Assembly: GCA_020832445.1 (NCBI GenBank)
Contig: JAFIEO010000002.1
Span: forward strand, 1 to 34,122
Length of the DNA: 34,122 nucleotides
Source of the DNA: Paracoccaceae bacterium
GTDB taxonomy: Bacteria; Pseudomonadota; Alphaproteobacteria; Rhodobacterales; Rhodobacteraceae
Direction of reading: 5' to 3'
Numbering within the stretch: the first letter of the stretch is position 1; every line of letters begins with the position of its first letter. The notes under the pieces are model-generated. The model saw only the letters and a list, made by a program, of their open reading frames with translations. It had not been told where the DNA came from and ran no database searches. Below, piece after piece: positions 17,120 through 25,851 of this stretch. The position numbers and the translations under genes were made by a program.

Positions 17120-17668
17120 ATGGCCGGACATGAAACCCATTACACCCTGCCACGCCCCGAATTCGAGCGCGCGCCGAAACTGCTGATTGTCGTGGCGCCT
17201 TATTACAAGGACATCACCGACCAGTTGCTGGCCGGTGCCCGCGCCGAGATTGAAGCCGCAGGCGGCAGCCATGACACCATCGAGGTGCCGGGCGCGCTGG
17301 AAGTGCCCACGGCCATCGGGCAGGCGTTTCGCATGTCGAATTTCGACGGCTTTGTCGCGTTGGGCTGTGTCATTCGCGGGGAAACCACGCATTATGATAC
17401 AGTGTGCAACGACAGCTCGCGCGCGATTACCCTTCTGGGGTTGCAGGGGGCGTGCATTGGCAATGGCATCCTGACCGTGGAAAACCGCGCGCAAGCAGTG
17501 GTCCGCGCTGATGCGTCCGGCCAGAACAAGGGCGGCGGTGCTGCTGCGGCGGCGCTGCACCTGATCGCGCTTGCACGGCGCTGGGGTGGGGCGAAACGGT
17601 CCGTGGGGTTCCTGCCCGAACGCACGGAATTCGACATTGCGGGCGGTAACGGTAATCCGGTGGCGTGA
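17120..17668 (+). CDS. ribH: 6,7-dimethyl-8-ribityllumazine synthase
   Basis: A 182-residue lumazine synthase, which joins the RibB product to the pyrimidine intermediate in the penultimate step of riboflavin synthesis. The VPGALEVP motif (about 56-63), the substrate-binding RGETTHYD with His91, and the GNGILTVEN segment are all present. Its ATG comes 1 bp after the ribB stop, so the two are translationally linked. nusB follows after 2 bp, the common ribH-nusB pairing. Confidence 0.96.
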   Translation: MAGHETHYTLPRPEFERAPKLLIVVAPYYKDITDQLLAGARAEIEAAGGSHDTIEVPGALEVPTAIGQAFRMSNFDGFVALGCVIRGETTHYDTVCNDSSRAITLLGLQGACIGNGILTVENRAQAVVRADASGQNKGGGAAAAALHLIALARRWGGAKRSVGFLPERTEFDIAGGNGNPVA

Positions 17669-17670
17669 TC

Positions 17671-18153
17671 ATGGCAGATAACAAGAAATCCCCTACAGTT
17701 GAAGAAAAACGTGCCCTGCGCGGTGCGGCGCGGTTTTATGCGGTGCAGGCCCTGTTCCAGATGGAAGCATCGGATCGCGGCGTTGAAGAAACCCTGCGCG
17801 AGTTCGAGGCCCACCGCATTGGTGCCGAAACCGAGGATGAAACCTGGGCCGAGGCTGATATCAATTTCTTTCGCCGTCTGGTCGATGCGGCTGTGGACCG
17901 GCAGGGCGCGATTGACCAGATGACCGACCGCGCGCTTGTGGCCAAATGGCCCATCGCCCGTATTGATCCCACATTGCGCGCAGTCTTTCGCGCCGCAGGC
18001 GCTGAATTCCTGACTGCGCAAACGCCGGTGCGGGTGGTGATCAGCGAATTTGTGGCATTGGCAGGCGCATTCTTTCCCGAAAGCCGCGAGCAGAAATTCG
18101 TGAATGCCGTCCTTGACCATATGGCCCACGAGGCCCGCGCAGCCGAATTCTGA
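17671..18153 (+). CDS. nusB: Transcription antitermination factor NusB
   Basis: A 160-residue NusB, which binds boxA RNA with NusE (S10) in rRNA antitermination. Typical segments are RGAARFYAVQALFQME at the start, WPIARIDPTLRAVFRAAGAEFL in the middle, and VVISEFVALAGAFFPESREQKFVNAVLDHMA at the end. GTG 17665, overlapping the ribH stop, is a possible alternative start. Its position after ribH is conserved in many bacteria. Confidence 0.95.
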   Translation: MADNKKSPTVEEKRALRGAARFYAVQALFQMEASDRGVEETLREFEAHRIGAETEDETWAEADINFFRRLVDAAVDRQGAIDQMTDRALVAKWPIARIDPTLRAVFRAAGAEFLTAQTPVRVVISEFVALAGAFFPESREQKFVNAVLDHMAHEARAAEF

Positions 18154-18160
18154 TACGCCC

Positions 18161-18799
18161 ATGCAGCCGCGACTGACAGCAGAAATGTTGCTTCAGGCCT
18201 ACCGGCAGGGTGTCTTTCCCATGGCCGAGGACCGCAATGACGACCGGCTGTACTGGTTCGACCCTGTGTTGCGCGGGGTCTTGCCACTGGACGGGTTCCA
18301 CCTGTCGCGATCACTGGCGCGGCGTATACGGACAATGCCGTTTCAGGTAACGGTTGATCATGATTTTGCAGGCGTCATGTCCGGCTGTGCCGCGCGCGAA
18401 ACCACATGGATAAATTCGGAAATAACGCGCCTGTTCAATGATTTGCACGCTACGGGCCATGCCCATTCATTGGAAATCTGGGACGGGCGCGATCTGGTCG
18501 GCGGTGTGTATGGCGTGGCAATCGGGGGGGCGTTTTGCGGCGAAAGCATGTTTTCGCGCCGCAAGGATGCATCAAAAATTGCGCTGGCCTATCTGGTCAC
18601 GCATCTGCGCAATTGCGGCTTTGTGCTGTTTGACACGCAATATCTGACAGATCATCTTGCCAGTCTGGGCGGGCATGAAATTCCGCGCGCGGCCTATCGT
18701 CGGCGCCTGGCTGATGCGTTGGGCAAAGATGCCGATATCGCGCGCGTGCCGTTGCCTGATGCCTATGATGTCTTGCAGTTAAGAACCCATAGATCATAG
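18161..18799 (+). CDS. aat: Leucyl/phenylalanyl-tRNA--protein transferase
   Basis: A 212-residue Aat, which adds Leu or Phe from tRNA to N-terminal Arg/Lys of proteins and marks them for ClpAP degradation (N-end rule). Recognisable segments are LLQAYRQGVFPMAE, YWFDPVLRGVLPLDGFH, DLVGGVYGVAIGGAFCGESMFSR, and FVLFDTQYLTDHLASLGG. It follows nusB by 7 bp. Its last 37 bp overlap the convergent DUF2155 gene. Confidence 0.95.
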   Translation: MQPRLTAEMLLQAYRQGVFPMAEDRNDDRLYWFDPVLRGVLPLDGFHLSRSLARRIRTMPFQVTVDHDFAGVMSGCAARETTWINSEITRLFNDLHATGHAHSLEIWDGRDLVGGVYGVAIGGAFCGESMFSRRKDASKIALAYLVTHLRNCGFVLFDTQYLTDHLASLGGHEIPRAAYRRRLADALGKDADIARVPLPDAYDVLQLRTHRS

Positions 18800-19155
18800 C
18801 GCGCATGATCCAGCGCATTCAGCGCGGGGCTTGACGCAACCATCCAGCCGGAAAACAGCATTTCATCGGCGCGGGTGTCATACACATCTATCCATGCATA
18901 GGCCTCGCCTGCGGGGTTGTCGGCGGGATAGCGGCATTCCTTCAGCATGGCGACCAGATGGCCGATTTGTGCATCCCGGCTCTGGTCAACCTCGAAATCG
19001 ACACTGGTTCCGGCTACACGATCCAGCCCCCGAATGACCGCGCCATCCGAACGCATGAAATGCTCGCTTGCGCCGGGCAAGGCAATGCCTTGTGCCAGCG
19101 CGGCCGGAAGGCTGAGAACGGATGCCAGAAAAACGGCCATTGCACGAAGCATCAT
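18763..19155 (-). CDS. DUF2155 family secreted protein
   Basis: A 130-residue protein with a clear signal peptide (hydrophobic core then ALAQG near residue 23). The mature domain fits DUF2155: LRGLDRVAGTSVDFEV-like residues, HLVAMLKECRYPADNPAGEAYAWIDVYD, then MLFSGWMVASSPALNALDHARYDLWVL. It probably acts in the periplasm; the function is unknown. Its C-terminal codons overlap the end of aat on the other strand. In Rhodobacteraceae it commonly sits near aat and the NDUFA12-like gene, as here. Confidence 0.88.
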   Translation of the reverse strand: MMLRAMAVFLASVLSLPAALAQGIALPGASEHFMRSDGAVIRGLDRVAGTSVDFEVDQSRDAQIGHLVAMLKECRYPADNPAGEAYAWIDVYDTRADEMLFSGWMVASSPALNALDHARYDLWVLNCKTS

Positions 19156-19260
19156 GAAGCGCCCTGTCCAAAACTAACTGTTGACGCCGACTTATGAACG
19201 AAGCTGGCCCCAAAGGCCAGCACTGCGCCATCATCTTTGCTTGATCGGGGCGCAGGGCCG

Positions 19261-19356
19261 TCAGCGCGGCGGGCGTCGGCGCGTGCGCTGACGTTGCACC
19301 CGCTGTGCCATACGCATGATCCGAAAGACCAGTGCTATGACCCGCGCCCAGTTCAT
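19261..19356 (-). CDS. Possible 31-residue basic peptide
   Basis: An ORF of 31 codons beginning 8 bp after the NDUFA12-like stop, with GGA about 7 bp before the ATG. The product would be an amphipathic N-terminal half (MNWARVIALVFRIMRM) and a very Arg-rich tail. Its coupled position is suggestive, but the codons are few and no family is recognised. It may be chance; the rest of this 209-bp gap shows only a 7-bp stem at 19203-19221. Confidence 0.25.
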   Translation of the reverse strand: MNWARVIALVFRIMRMAQRVQRQRTRRRPPR

Positions 19357-19364
19357 TCAGGCGT

Positions 19365-19739
19365 TCATTCAGGCGTCCATGCCTCGTAATCGGTTCGGGT
19401 TTTGGGGTTTTGCCGGCGGATCGATCCTTTGGGGGCGTAGGCCAGCGCGGTGCCGGTCAGGTTTTCCTGATGCGGCTTTTCCCATTCCTTGCGCAGCAGC
19501 GGGCGCTCGCTGGGCAATTCGTCCCATGTGTGATGCAGCCATCCGTGCCAGTCGGGGGACACGCGGCTGGCTTCAGATTCGCCATTATAGATAACCCAGC
19601 GTTTTTTGCTGTCATGGGACCGGTAAAAGATGTTCCCCTGATCATCTTCGCCAACCTTTTCCCCGTTGCGCCAGGTGAAAAAGGCCGTGTTCAGGGTTGA
19701 ATAGTTCCACCAGGTCACGAAGCGAAGCAGGAATTTCAT
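19365..19739 (-). CDS. NADH:ubiquinone oxidoreductase NDUFA12 (B17.2) subunit homologue
   Basis: A 124-residue homologue of the mitochondrial complex I accessory subunit NDUFA12. Diagnostic segments are [39 protein letters not shown]-like [18 protein letters not shown]-like [16 protein letters not shown], then [14 protein letters not shown]. This family occurs in alphaproteobacteria and mitochondria and sits on the matrix/cytoplasmic arm of complex I. ATG 19739 gives the family N-terminus; the frame continues upstream without support. Confidence 0.92.
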   Translation of the reverse strand: MKFLLRFVTWWNYSTLNTAFFTWRNGEKVGEDDQGNIFYRSHDSKKRWVIYNGESEASRVSPDWHGWLHHTWDELPSERPLLRKEWEKPHQENLTGTALAYAPKGSIRRQNPKTRTDYEAWTPE

Positions 19740-19911
19740 TATGCACCCATAATCAGTTGCCGCATGGCGTTGCGTCCTTATGCACCAGTGATGCAGGGAA
19801 ATCCAGTGCCAAGCGTCGTATGGTGCGCGATCGCCCGGGCTGCGTGCGCAGGATGGAAACCGCGCCACCGGTGCCTATATCATGCGTAGAATTCCGCAAC
19901 AGGAGGTGCAG

Positions 19912-20355
19912 ATGCCCCGCTATGAACGCCGCCCCGAAATCATTGATGCCCTGACGCCCGAACAATACCATGTGACCCAGCAAAACGGCACCGAACGCCC
20001 ATGGTCGGGCATCTATAATGATAACAAACGCGCGGGTATATATGTTGATATCGTATCCGGAGAGCCGCTGTTTGCATCCAGCGACAAGTTCGAATCAGGC
20101 TGCGGCTGGCCCAGTTTCACCAAGCCCCTTGTTCCCGCCCATGTGGCCGAACTGCGCGATACCAGCCATGGTATGACCCGTATCGAAGTGCGGTCCAGCC
20201 ATGGTGACAGCCATCTTGGGCATGTGTTCCCTGATGGGCCTGCCGATCGTGGTGGCTTGCGCTACTGCATCAATTCCGCATCACTGCGCTTCATCCCCAA
20301 AGAGGAGATGGACGCCGAGGGTTATGGCGAATTTCTGGATCAGGTCGAGGGTTGA
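19912..20355 (+). CDS. msrB: Peptide-methionine (R)-S-oxide reductase
   Basis: A 147-residue MsrB that reduces methionine-R-sulfoxide in proteins. The catalytic Cys119 is in [11 protein letters not shown] and the candidate resolving Cys64 is in SGCGWPSF. The HLGHVF motif is present. The two CxxC pairs that bind zinc in many MsrB proteins are missing (the first position reads YVDIVSG), so this is the zinc-free form. ATG 19912 has a strong AGGAGGT site and is preferred over 19882. Confidence 0.95.
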   Translation: MPRYERRPEIIDALTPEQYHVTQQNGTERPWSGIYNDNKRAGIYVDIVSGEPLFASSDKFESGCGWPSFTKPLVPAHVAELRDTSHGMTRIEVRSSHGDSHLGHVFPDGPADRGGLRYCINSASLRFIPKEEMDAEGYGEFLDQVEG

Positions 20356-20715
20356 AGCAGGCGGTTTGCGGGTGGTTTCTGGTCTTTTGCCGCCGTTGAG
20401 GCCACGGATAAAGCGCGCGCCATCGGTGGGCCGGGGTTTGCCGATCCGACATCTGAGGGATGCAGTTTATGCAGGCTGCATACTCCGGCATCAAACGCTT
20501 GGACTGTCATCAGCCGAATCGGCAGGCCGCAGGACGGCCAGACCTATGGCGCGGCGGGCTTGCGCCCTTTGCTCCGCGCCTTGCGTTTCCCCTTCAGGCC
20601 AAATCCAGCCCCGCCCGAAGCGCCCCTGACGAACCCCAACCCCAAAGGGACTGGATTGCCCCCGCCCAAGGGCTTAGGTCACACCATAGATACGCAATGA
20701 AACACGGATGCCGCC
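20356..20715. other. Intergenic stretch holding repeat copy C
   Basis: This 360-bp gap between msrB and selO holds repeat copy C at 20412-20583. The remainder has no supported gene or clear terminator. Confidence 0.7.
20412..20583 (+). repeat. Intergenic repeat, copy C (diverged)
   Basis: About 172 bp related to copies A and B. The outer blocks (CATCGGTGGGCCGGG, TTTATGCAGGCTGCAT, AATCGGCAGGCCGCAGGAC, CTTTGCTCCGCGCCTTG) are conserved. A middle block just before TTTATGCAGG (GACATCTGAGGGATGCAG) and the stretch after the core differ. It shares the AGACCTATGGCGCGGCGGGC block with copy A rather than B. Confidence 0.85.
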
Positions 20716-22143
20716 ATGCCCCTGCCCCTTGATCACAGCTATGCCCGCGACCTGAAGGGCCTGTATGTCCCGTGGCAGGGGCAGGACTGGCCCGACCCGC
20801 AAATCGTGCTGCGCAATGATGCCTTGGCGCGTCGTCTGGGGCTGGACGTGGCCGCGCTGGATGCAAGGCTGCTGACCGGCCATGCCCTGCCAGACACCGC
20901 GCGCCCGCTGGCCATGGCTTATGCGGGCCACCAGTTCGGCGGGTTTTCTCCGCAACTGGGCGACGGGCGCGCGATCTTGCTGGGCGAGGTTTTGGACAGT
21001 GACGGCGCGCGCTGGGACATCCACCTGAAAGGGTCGGGGCGCACGCCATTTGCGCGCGGCGGCGACGGGCGCGCGGTGCTGGGTCCGGTGCTGCGCGAAT
21101 ACCTGATATCGGAAGCGATGGCCGCGCTGGGTGTGCCCACCACCCGCGCACTGGCCGCCTGCACCACCGGCGACCGCGTGCTGCGCCAGAACGGGCTTGA
21201 ACCGGGCGCAGTGCTGGCGCGTGTCGCGGCCAGCCATTTGCGCGTCGGCACATTCCAGTTTTTCGCCACCCGTGGCGAGGGGGACAAACTTCGCCAACTG
21301 GCCGATTACGCCATTGCCCGCCATGACCCCGACCTGTCCGGCACCCCCGACCGCTATGTCCGGTTTCTGCACCGCGTGGCCGCGCGTCAGGCGCAGACCG
21401 TGGCGCAATGGATGGGGCTTGGGTTTGTGCATGGGGTGATGAACACCGACAACACCACGATTTCGGGCGAAACCATTGATTATGGCCCCTGCGCCTTCAT
21501 GGACCGCTATGACCCGGCCACTGTGTTCAGTTCCATCGACCATCAGGGGCGTTATGCCTATGGCAACCAGCCTGCAATCATTTTCTGGAACCTTGCGCGG
21601 CTGTGCGAAGCGCTTTTGCCCCTGATCGATGCGGATGAGGACCGCGCCATCGCCCGCGCCTCCGACGTGATCGCGCAGGCGCAAGAGGAGTATCGCGCCG
21701 CATGGCTGGGCGTATTCGCGCGCAAGCTGGGGCTTGCCGCCCCTGACGCGGCGTTGATTGACGATATGCATCAGCTTTGGACAGGGCAGGGTGTCGATTT
21801 CACCGGCTTCTTCCGCGCCCTGCCTGATGCGTTGCGCGGCAATGCGGGCAGCTTGCGCGCCCTGTTTGATGATGATCGCGGGCTGGATGCATGGCTTGCA
21901 TCCTATCAGGCGCTGTCGGACGCGGACACACCGGACCGCGTGGCGGCGGCCAATCCGGTCTATATTCCGCGCAACCATCTGGTCGATGCGGCGCTGAATG
22001 CCGCCAATGCGGGCGACATGGCCCCGTTTCTGGCGCTTCTGGCGCGTGTGCAGGCCCCCTTTACGCCCGTTGACGGGGCAGAAGACTATGCGCAGCCCGC
22101 ATCGCGCGACACCCCCGAACTGGTCACATATTGCGGGACATAG
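20716..22143 (+). CDS. selO: Protein adenylyltransferase SelO (YdiU/UPF0061 family)
   Basis: A 475-residue SelO pseudokinase, which transfers AMP from ATP to Ser/Thr/Tyr of target proteins and is linked to redox stress. Conserved segments are YAGHQFGGFSPQLGDGRA, HLKGSGRTPFARGGDGRAVL, GFVHGVMNTDN and TIDYGPCAFMD. The C-terminus ends TYCGT, with Cys473 where eukaryotic SelO has selenocysteine three residues from the end. ATG 20716 is used, with a weak GGA site. It converges on the EVE-domain gene. Confidence 0.95.
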   Translation: MPLPLDHSYARDLKGLYVPWQGQDWPDPQIVLRNDALARRLGLDVAALDARLLTGHALPDTARPLAMAYAGHQFGGFSPQLGDGRAILLGEVLDSDGARWDIHLKGSGRTPFARGGDGRAVLGPVLREYLISEAMAALGVPTTRALAACTTGDRVLRQNGLEPGAVLARVAASHLRVGTFQFFATRGEGDKLRQLADYAIARHDPDLSGTPDRYVRFLHRVAARQAQTVAQWMGLGFVHGVMNTDNTTISGETIDYGPCAFMDRYDPATVFSSIDHQGRYAYGNQPAIIFWNLARLCEALLPLIDADEDRAIARASDVIAQAQEEYRAAWLGVFARKLGLAAPDAALIDDMHQLWTGQGVDFTGFFRALPDALRGNAGSLRALFDDDRGLDAWLASYQALSDADTPDRVAAANPVYIPRNHLVDAALNAANAGDMAPFLALLARVQAPFTPVDGAEDYAQPASRDTPELVTYCGT

Positions 22144-22148
22144 GGGAT

Positions 22149-22170
22149 TTCATCTTGCCAAAAATACTCA
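22149..22170 (+). repeat. 3'-end motif, copy 2
   Basis: TTCATCTTGCCAAAAATACTCA starts 6 bp after the selO stop and overlaps the stop codon of the convergent EVE gene. It differs from copy 1 (7044-7065) at two positions only. Confidence 0.5.
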
Positions 22171-22593
22171 ATCCTGCGGGTCTGTCCCGCCCATCTCGCA
22201 GATGATCTGCCATTCCTGCGGGCTGACCGGCTGCACCGACAGGCGCGATGTCTTCACCAATGCCATCTCCTGCAATCGGGGGTCATCCTTGACCATGGCC
22301 AGCGTGACAGGGTGTTCCAACGGCTTGACGGCGCGCACATCCACACAGTCCCAGCGCGGATCGTCCGTGGTGCTGTCAGGGTGGGCGGCGGCGATCACTT
22401 CGCATACCCCCACCACCGCCTTGTCGGATTGCGAGTGATAGAAAAACGCCAGATCGCCAAGCTCCATCGCGCGCATGTTGTTGCGCGCCTGATAGTTGCG
22501 CACACCGTCCCATTCCTCGCCCGCCGCACCTTTGGCCACCAGATCATCCCAGCCAAAGGCGTCGGGTTCCGATTTCATCAACCAATAACGCAT
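22168..22593 (-). CDS. EVE domain protein
   Basis: A 141-residue single-domain EVE protein, a PUA-like fold that can bind modified bases in nucleic acids. Key segments are WLMKSEPDAFGWDDL at the start, WDGVRNYQARNNMRAMELGDLAFFYHSQSDKAVVG in the middle, and DPRWDCVDVRAVKPL. Its ATG overlaps the YciI-like stop (TGATG), and AAGG lies upstream. It is the last gene of the tsaD-gpsA-yciI group. Confidence 0.93.
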   Translation of the reverse strand: MRYWLMKSEPDAFGWDDLVAKGAAGEEWDGVRNYQARNNMRAMELGDLAFFYHSQSDKAVVGVCEVIAAAHPDSTTDDPRWDCVDVRAVKPLEHPVTLAMVKDDPRLQEMALVKTSRLSVQPVSPQEWQIICEMGGTDPQD

Positions 22594-22868
22594 CAGCCGA
22601 TAACCTTTTTCCATTCCTGCACGCGCACGTTGTCAAACAGGCCAGCTTTCGCATAAGGGTCTTGCGCGCCCCATGCGGTGGCTGCGGCCATGTCGGGCAG
22701 GTCCAGCACAATCAGCGACCCTGCCATTTCGCCCGCATTATCCAGCAACGGTCCTGCCATCTGCACGCAGCCGGTTTGTGCGATGTAATCCAGATGCGCT
22801 TGCCGGTTGGCCTTGCGAATGTCCAATGCGCCCGCTTTGTCGGTGCAGACCATCATGTATAGCGGCAT
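22593..22868 (-). CDS. YciI-like protein
   Basis: A 91-residue YciI-family protein with the ferredoxin-like fold pattern: MPLYMMVCTDK, RQAHLDYI, MAGPLLDNAGEMAGSLIVLD and DPYAKAGLFDNVRVQEWK. The conserved His of HLDYI and Asp of QDPYAKAGLF are present. A strong GAGGAGG site precedes the ATG. It follows gpsA by 27 bp. The function is unknown; the family has been proposed to include small enzymes. Confidence 0.93.
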   Translation of the reverse strand: MPLYMMVCTDKAGALDIRKANRQAHLDYIAQTGCVQMAGPLLDNAGEMAGSLIVLDLPDMAAATAWGAQDPYAKAGLFDNVRVQEWKKVIG

Positions 22869-22895
22869 ATTTTCCTCCTCCTTCTTCGTTTGGGT

Positions 22896-23861
22896 TTATT
22901 CTTCAATCAGGGGGCGGGCCAGCAGGGCGTCGCGGGCCTCTGTCACGGTCAGGTATCCTTCGATCATGGCGGCAACCATGCGGGTGATGGGCATATCCAT
23001 GCCGCGCGATTGCGCAAGGCGCGCAACGGCGCGCGCGGTCGCGGCCCCTTCCACGGTGGTTGTGGTGTCGAATTCCGCCCCTGACCCCAATGCAAACCCG
23101 TAGCGGAAATTGCGCGATTTGTCCGACCCGCAGGTCAGAATAAGATCACCCAAGCCAGACAGCCCTGCCAATGTGTCGGGCTGCGCCCCAAGCGACAGGG
23201 CAAGGCGCTGCATTTCCGCATATCCCCGCGCCATCAGGGCTGCGCGCGCAGACTCGCCCATTTCCGCACCGATCACCATGCCTGCGGCAATGGCGATCAC
23301 ATTTTTCAGCGCGCCGCCCAGTTCCGCGCCGGTCACATCGGTGTTGCGATACAGCCGCAAGGCATGTGTTGACAATTCCAGTTGCAGCGCCTTGCCCAAT
23401 CCCGCATCCCCGCAGGCCAGTGTCAGCGCGGTTGGCAGGCCGCGCGCAATGTCATGGGCAAAACTTGGCCCGGTTAGCAGGGCTGCGCGCGCATCGGGCA
23501 GGGTCTGGGCAATCACGCCGACAGGTCCCAGCAACAGGTCCAGATCAATCCCTTTGGAACAGGCCACCAGAACGCGGTCCTTCAGGAATGTGTCATGGTC
23601 TTGCAAGAACCCGCGCATGGCCTGCATGGGCATGGCCAGCAACAGGGTTTGCGCGTCGATACTGGCCAGATCATGGGTGACCTGCACGCCATCGGGCAAG
23701 GGAATGCCGGGCAGGCGGCGGGTGTTTTCGCGCAGGCGCGCCATGTCGCGTGCGTGGTCCATGTCGCGGGTCCATAGCGTGACCCGCCCCGATGCATCCT
23801 GTCCCAGCGCACAGGCCAGTGCGGTGCCGAATGCACCTGCGCCCAAGATTGCAACGCTCAT
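22896..23861 (-). CDS. gpsA: Glycerol-3-phosphate dehydrogenase [NAD(P)+]
   Basis: A 321-residue GpsA, which reduces dihydroxyacetone phosphate to sn-glycerol 3-phosphate for phospholipid synthesis. The N-terminal Rossmann motif is GAGAFG (7-12). The [29 protein letters not shown] (catalytic Lys) and [11 protein letters not shown] segments are typical. ATG 23861 overlaps the tsaD stop by 4 bp; a longer frame upstream lies inside tsaD and is rejected. Confidence 0.96.
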   Translation of the reverse strand: MSVAILGAGAFGTALACALGQDASGRVTLWTRDMDHARDMARLRENTRRLPGIPLPDGVQVTHDLASIDAQTLLLAMPMQAMRGFLQDHDTFLKDRVLVACSKGIDLDLLLGPVGVIAQTLPDARAALLTGPSFAHDIARGLPTALTLACGDAGLGKALQLELSTHALRLYRNTDVTGAELGGALKNVIAIAAGMVIGAEMGESARAALMARGYAEMQRLALSLGAQPDTLAGLSGLGDLILTCGSDKSRNFRYGFALGSGAEFDTTTTVEGAATARAVARLAQSRGMDMPITRMVAAMIEGYLTVTEARDALLARPLIEE

Positions 23862-24961
23862 GCCTTTGCCCCTTTCTTGCCGGACCCCAGCATGGGGGCG
23901 GCGGTTTGGTCCAGCGGCCAGCGCGGGCGCGCGGCCAGCGTCATGTCGTCGCGCGCGCCCATGCGCAGCCGCTCCAGCCCCGCCCATGCGATCATCGCGG
24001 CGTTATCGGTGCACAGCGCCAGGGGTGGCGCGATGAACTGCACGCCCATGCCCTGCGCCAGCCCTTCCAGCCCCGCGCGCAGCGCTGTGTTGGCAGCAAC
24101 CCCGCCTGCCACTGCGAAAACCGGCATTGCGGGGCCAAGCGCCATATATTGTGCAAGTGCGCGGCGGGATTTGGACACCAGCACATCGGCCACGGCCTGC
24201 TGAAAGCCCGCGCACAGGTCGGCGCGGTCGGGCGCGCGCAGTCCCCCATGTTCGGCGATCAAAGTGTCGCGGGCGCGCAGCACGGCGGTTTTCAGGCCCG
24301 AAAACGACATATTGCAATCATCGCGGTCCATCAGCGGGCGGGGCAGGGCAAATCGTGCCGGATTGCCGCGTGCCGCATGCGCCTGCACGGACGGGCCGCC
24401 CGGTTGGGGCAGGGCCAGCAGTTTCGCGGTTTTGTCAAATGCCTCTCCCGGGGCGTCGTCGATGGTGCCGCCAAGGCGGGTGAAGCGGTCGGGGGCATGT
24501 GCGATCAGGAACTGGCAATGCCCGCCAGATACCAGCAGCATAAGATAGGGAAATTCCACCCCGTCGGTCAGGCGCGGTGTCAGCGCGTGGCCTGCAAGGT
24601 GGTTCACGCCAATCATCGGCAGGCCGGTGGCGGCTGCCAGCCCCTTGGCCAGCATCACGCCCGACAGCACCCCGCCAATCAGCCCCGGCCCTGCGGTGAC
24701 CGCGATGGCATCCACGCCCGCCAGTGTGACCGCCGCCTGTTCCAGCGCGGCCTCTACGGCCAGATCCAGTTTTTCGGCATGGGCGCGCGCGGCCAGTTCC
24801 GGCACTACCCCACCAAAGGCCGCATGCAGGTCTGTCTGGTCCAGAACGACATTGGACAGGATTTCTGCGCGCGCAGGCGGCGCATGGCGAATTACGGCTG
24901 CGGCGGTGTCGTCGCAACTGCTTTCAAGTCCCAGAACCGTCAAGGGCATGTCAGGGGTCAT
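23858..24961 (-). CDS. tsaD: tRNA N6-adenosine threonylcarbamoyltransferase
   Basis: A 367-residue TsaD, which installs threonylcarbamoyl on A37 of ANN-decoding tRNAs with TsaB and TsaE. Motifs are [14 protein letters not shown], the metal-binding HxxxH in NHLAGHAL, the [11 protein letters not shown] strand, and [12 protein letters not shown]. The start at 24961 is chosen because GGAG lies 5 bp before it; ATG 24949 is an alternative. The gene is divergent from hemD with a 92-bp shared promoter region. Confidence 0.96.
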   Translation of the reverse strand: MTPDMPLTVLGLESSCDDTAAAVIRHAPPARAEILSNVVLDQTDLHAAFGGVVPELAARAHAEKLDLAVEAALEQAAVTLAGVDAIAVTAGPGLIGGVLSGVMLAKGLAAATGLPMIGVNHLAGHALTPRLTDGVEFPYLMLLVSGGHCQFLIAHAPDRFTRLGGTIDDAPGEAFDKTAKLLALPQPGGPSVQAHAARGNPARFALPRPLMDRDDCNMSFSGLKTAVLRARDTLIAEHGGLRAPDRADLCAGFQQAVADVLVSKSRRALAQYMALGPAMPVFAVAGGVAANTALRAGLEGLAQGMGVQFIAPPLALCTDNAAMIAWAGLERLRMGARDDMTLAARPRWPLDQTAAPMLGSGKKGAKA

Positions 24962-25053
24962 TGTCGCTCCGGTTGCCATGGGGCATGCTTTCCCGCTACC
25001 ACTTGGCACAGATGCGCACAATCCCGCAGCCGGTTTCAAGGACATATGGCCCC

Positions 25054-25794
25054 ATGACTGCCACGCTTTTACTCACCCGGCCTGTACAGGCGGCGCAGGA
25101 ATTCGCGCAAGCCGCAACCGGGGCGGGCTGGCGGGGGGCGGTCGTCATCGCCCCGTTATTGCAGATCCGCCATTGCACGTCAGATATGTCGGCCGTGGCA
25201 GGGGCGGGCACGCTGGTGTTTACGTCCCGTCACGGGGTTGGGGCATGGCGGGCGCTGGGGGGCAGGTGTGACTTGCCGGTCTGGTGCGTGGGTCCACGCA
25301 CGGCGCAGGCCGCAAAGGAGGCGGGGTTTGTACAAATCCGGCAGGCGCCGGGGGGCGATGCCGTGTCGTTGCGCGCGGCAATTCTGGCGGCAGCGCCGGT
25401 GCCGCCTGTCGTGCACCTGCGCGGCGCGCATGCCGCAATGGCGCTGGCTGTGGGACTGGACAAGGCAGGCGTGCCCGCACAAGAATTGGTGATCTACCAT
25501 CAGCAGGCTTGCGCATTGTCAGCGCCCGCACGCGCGCTTTTGTCGCGCCCAGTAACGGTGGTTGTCCCGCTGTTTTCGCCCCGGTCGGCGCATTTGTTTT
25601 CTGTGGAACTCGAAAAAATGCCCTATATTGCTGCCAAGCTGCGTGTAATTGCCATCTCGCGGGCCTGCGCGGCGGCTGTGGATGCCAGTAAATGCAGCAG
25701 TGTGTTTACCGTGACCCGCCCCGACGGCGATGCAATGCTGAATGCAGTGTTGCAGGTGCAGGCCGAACTTGAGGATAGTGAAAAGCCGCGATAA
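25054..25794 (+). CDS. hemD: Uroporphyrinogen-III synthase
   Basis: A 246-residue HemD, which closes and flips ring D of hydroxymethylbilane to give uroporphyrinogen III in tetrapyrrole synthesis. Sequence conservation is low in this family. Typical features are the [15 protein letters not shown] start, [27 protein letters not shown], and a late [14 protein letters not shown]. It is followed by the mic60 and hemY genes, an order known from many alphaproteobacteria, which supports the call. Confidence 0.9.
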   Translation: MTATLLLTRPVQAAQEFAQAATGAGWRGAVVIAPLLQIRHCTSDMSAVAGAGTLVFTSRHGVGAWRALGGRCDLPVWCVGPRTAQAAKEAGFVQIRQAPGGDAVSLRAAILAAAPVPPVVHLRGAHAAMALAVGLDKAGVPAQELVIYHQQACALSAPARALLSRPVTVVVPLFSPRSAHLFSVELEKMPYIAAKLRVIAISRACAAAVDASKCSSVFTVTRPDGDAMLNAVLQVQAELEDSEKPR

Positions 25795-25851
25795 GGTGAC
25801 AATAGTAATTGCAGTTGCAGCATTGGCTGCGTGAAAGGTGGGGGTTGGATT

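Noticed and set aside
20674-21978. 434-codon minus-strand frame opposite selO
   Set aside because: Antisense shadow of a well-conserved SelO; no domain recognised.
22120-22143. Selenocysteine codon at the selO end
   Set aside because: The codon is a normal Cys codon (TGC), so no recoding is needed.
23792-25057. 421-codon plus-strand frame opposite tsaD
   Set aside because: Antisense shadow; rich in Arg, His, Gln and Cys as expected from a reversed GC-rich gene.
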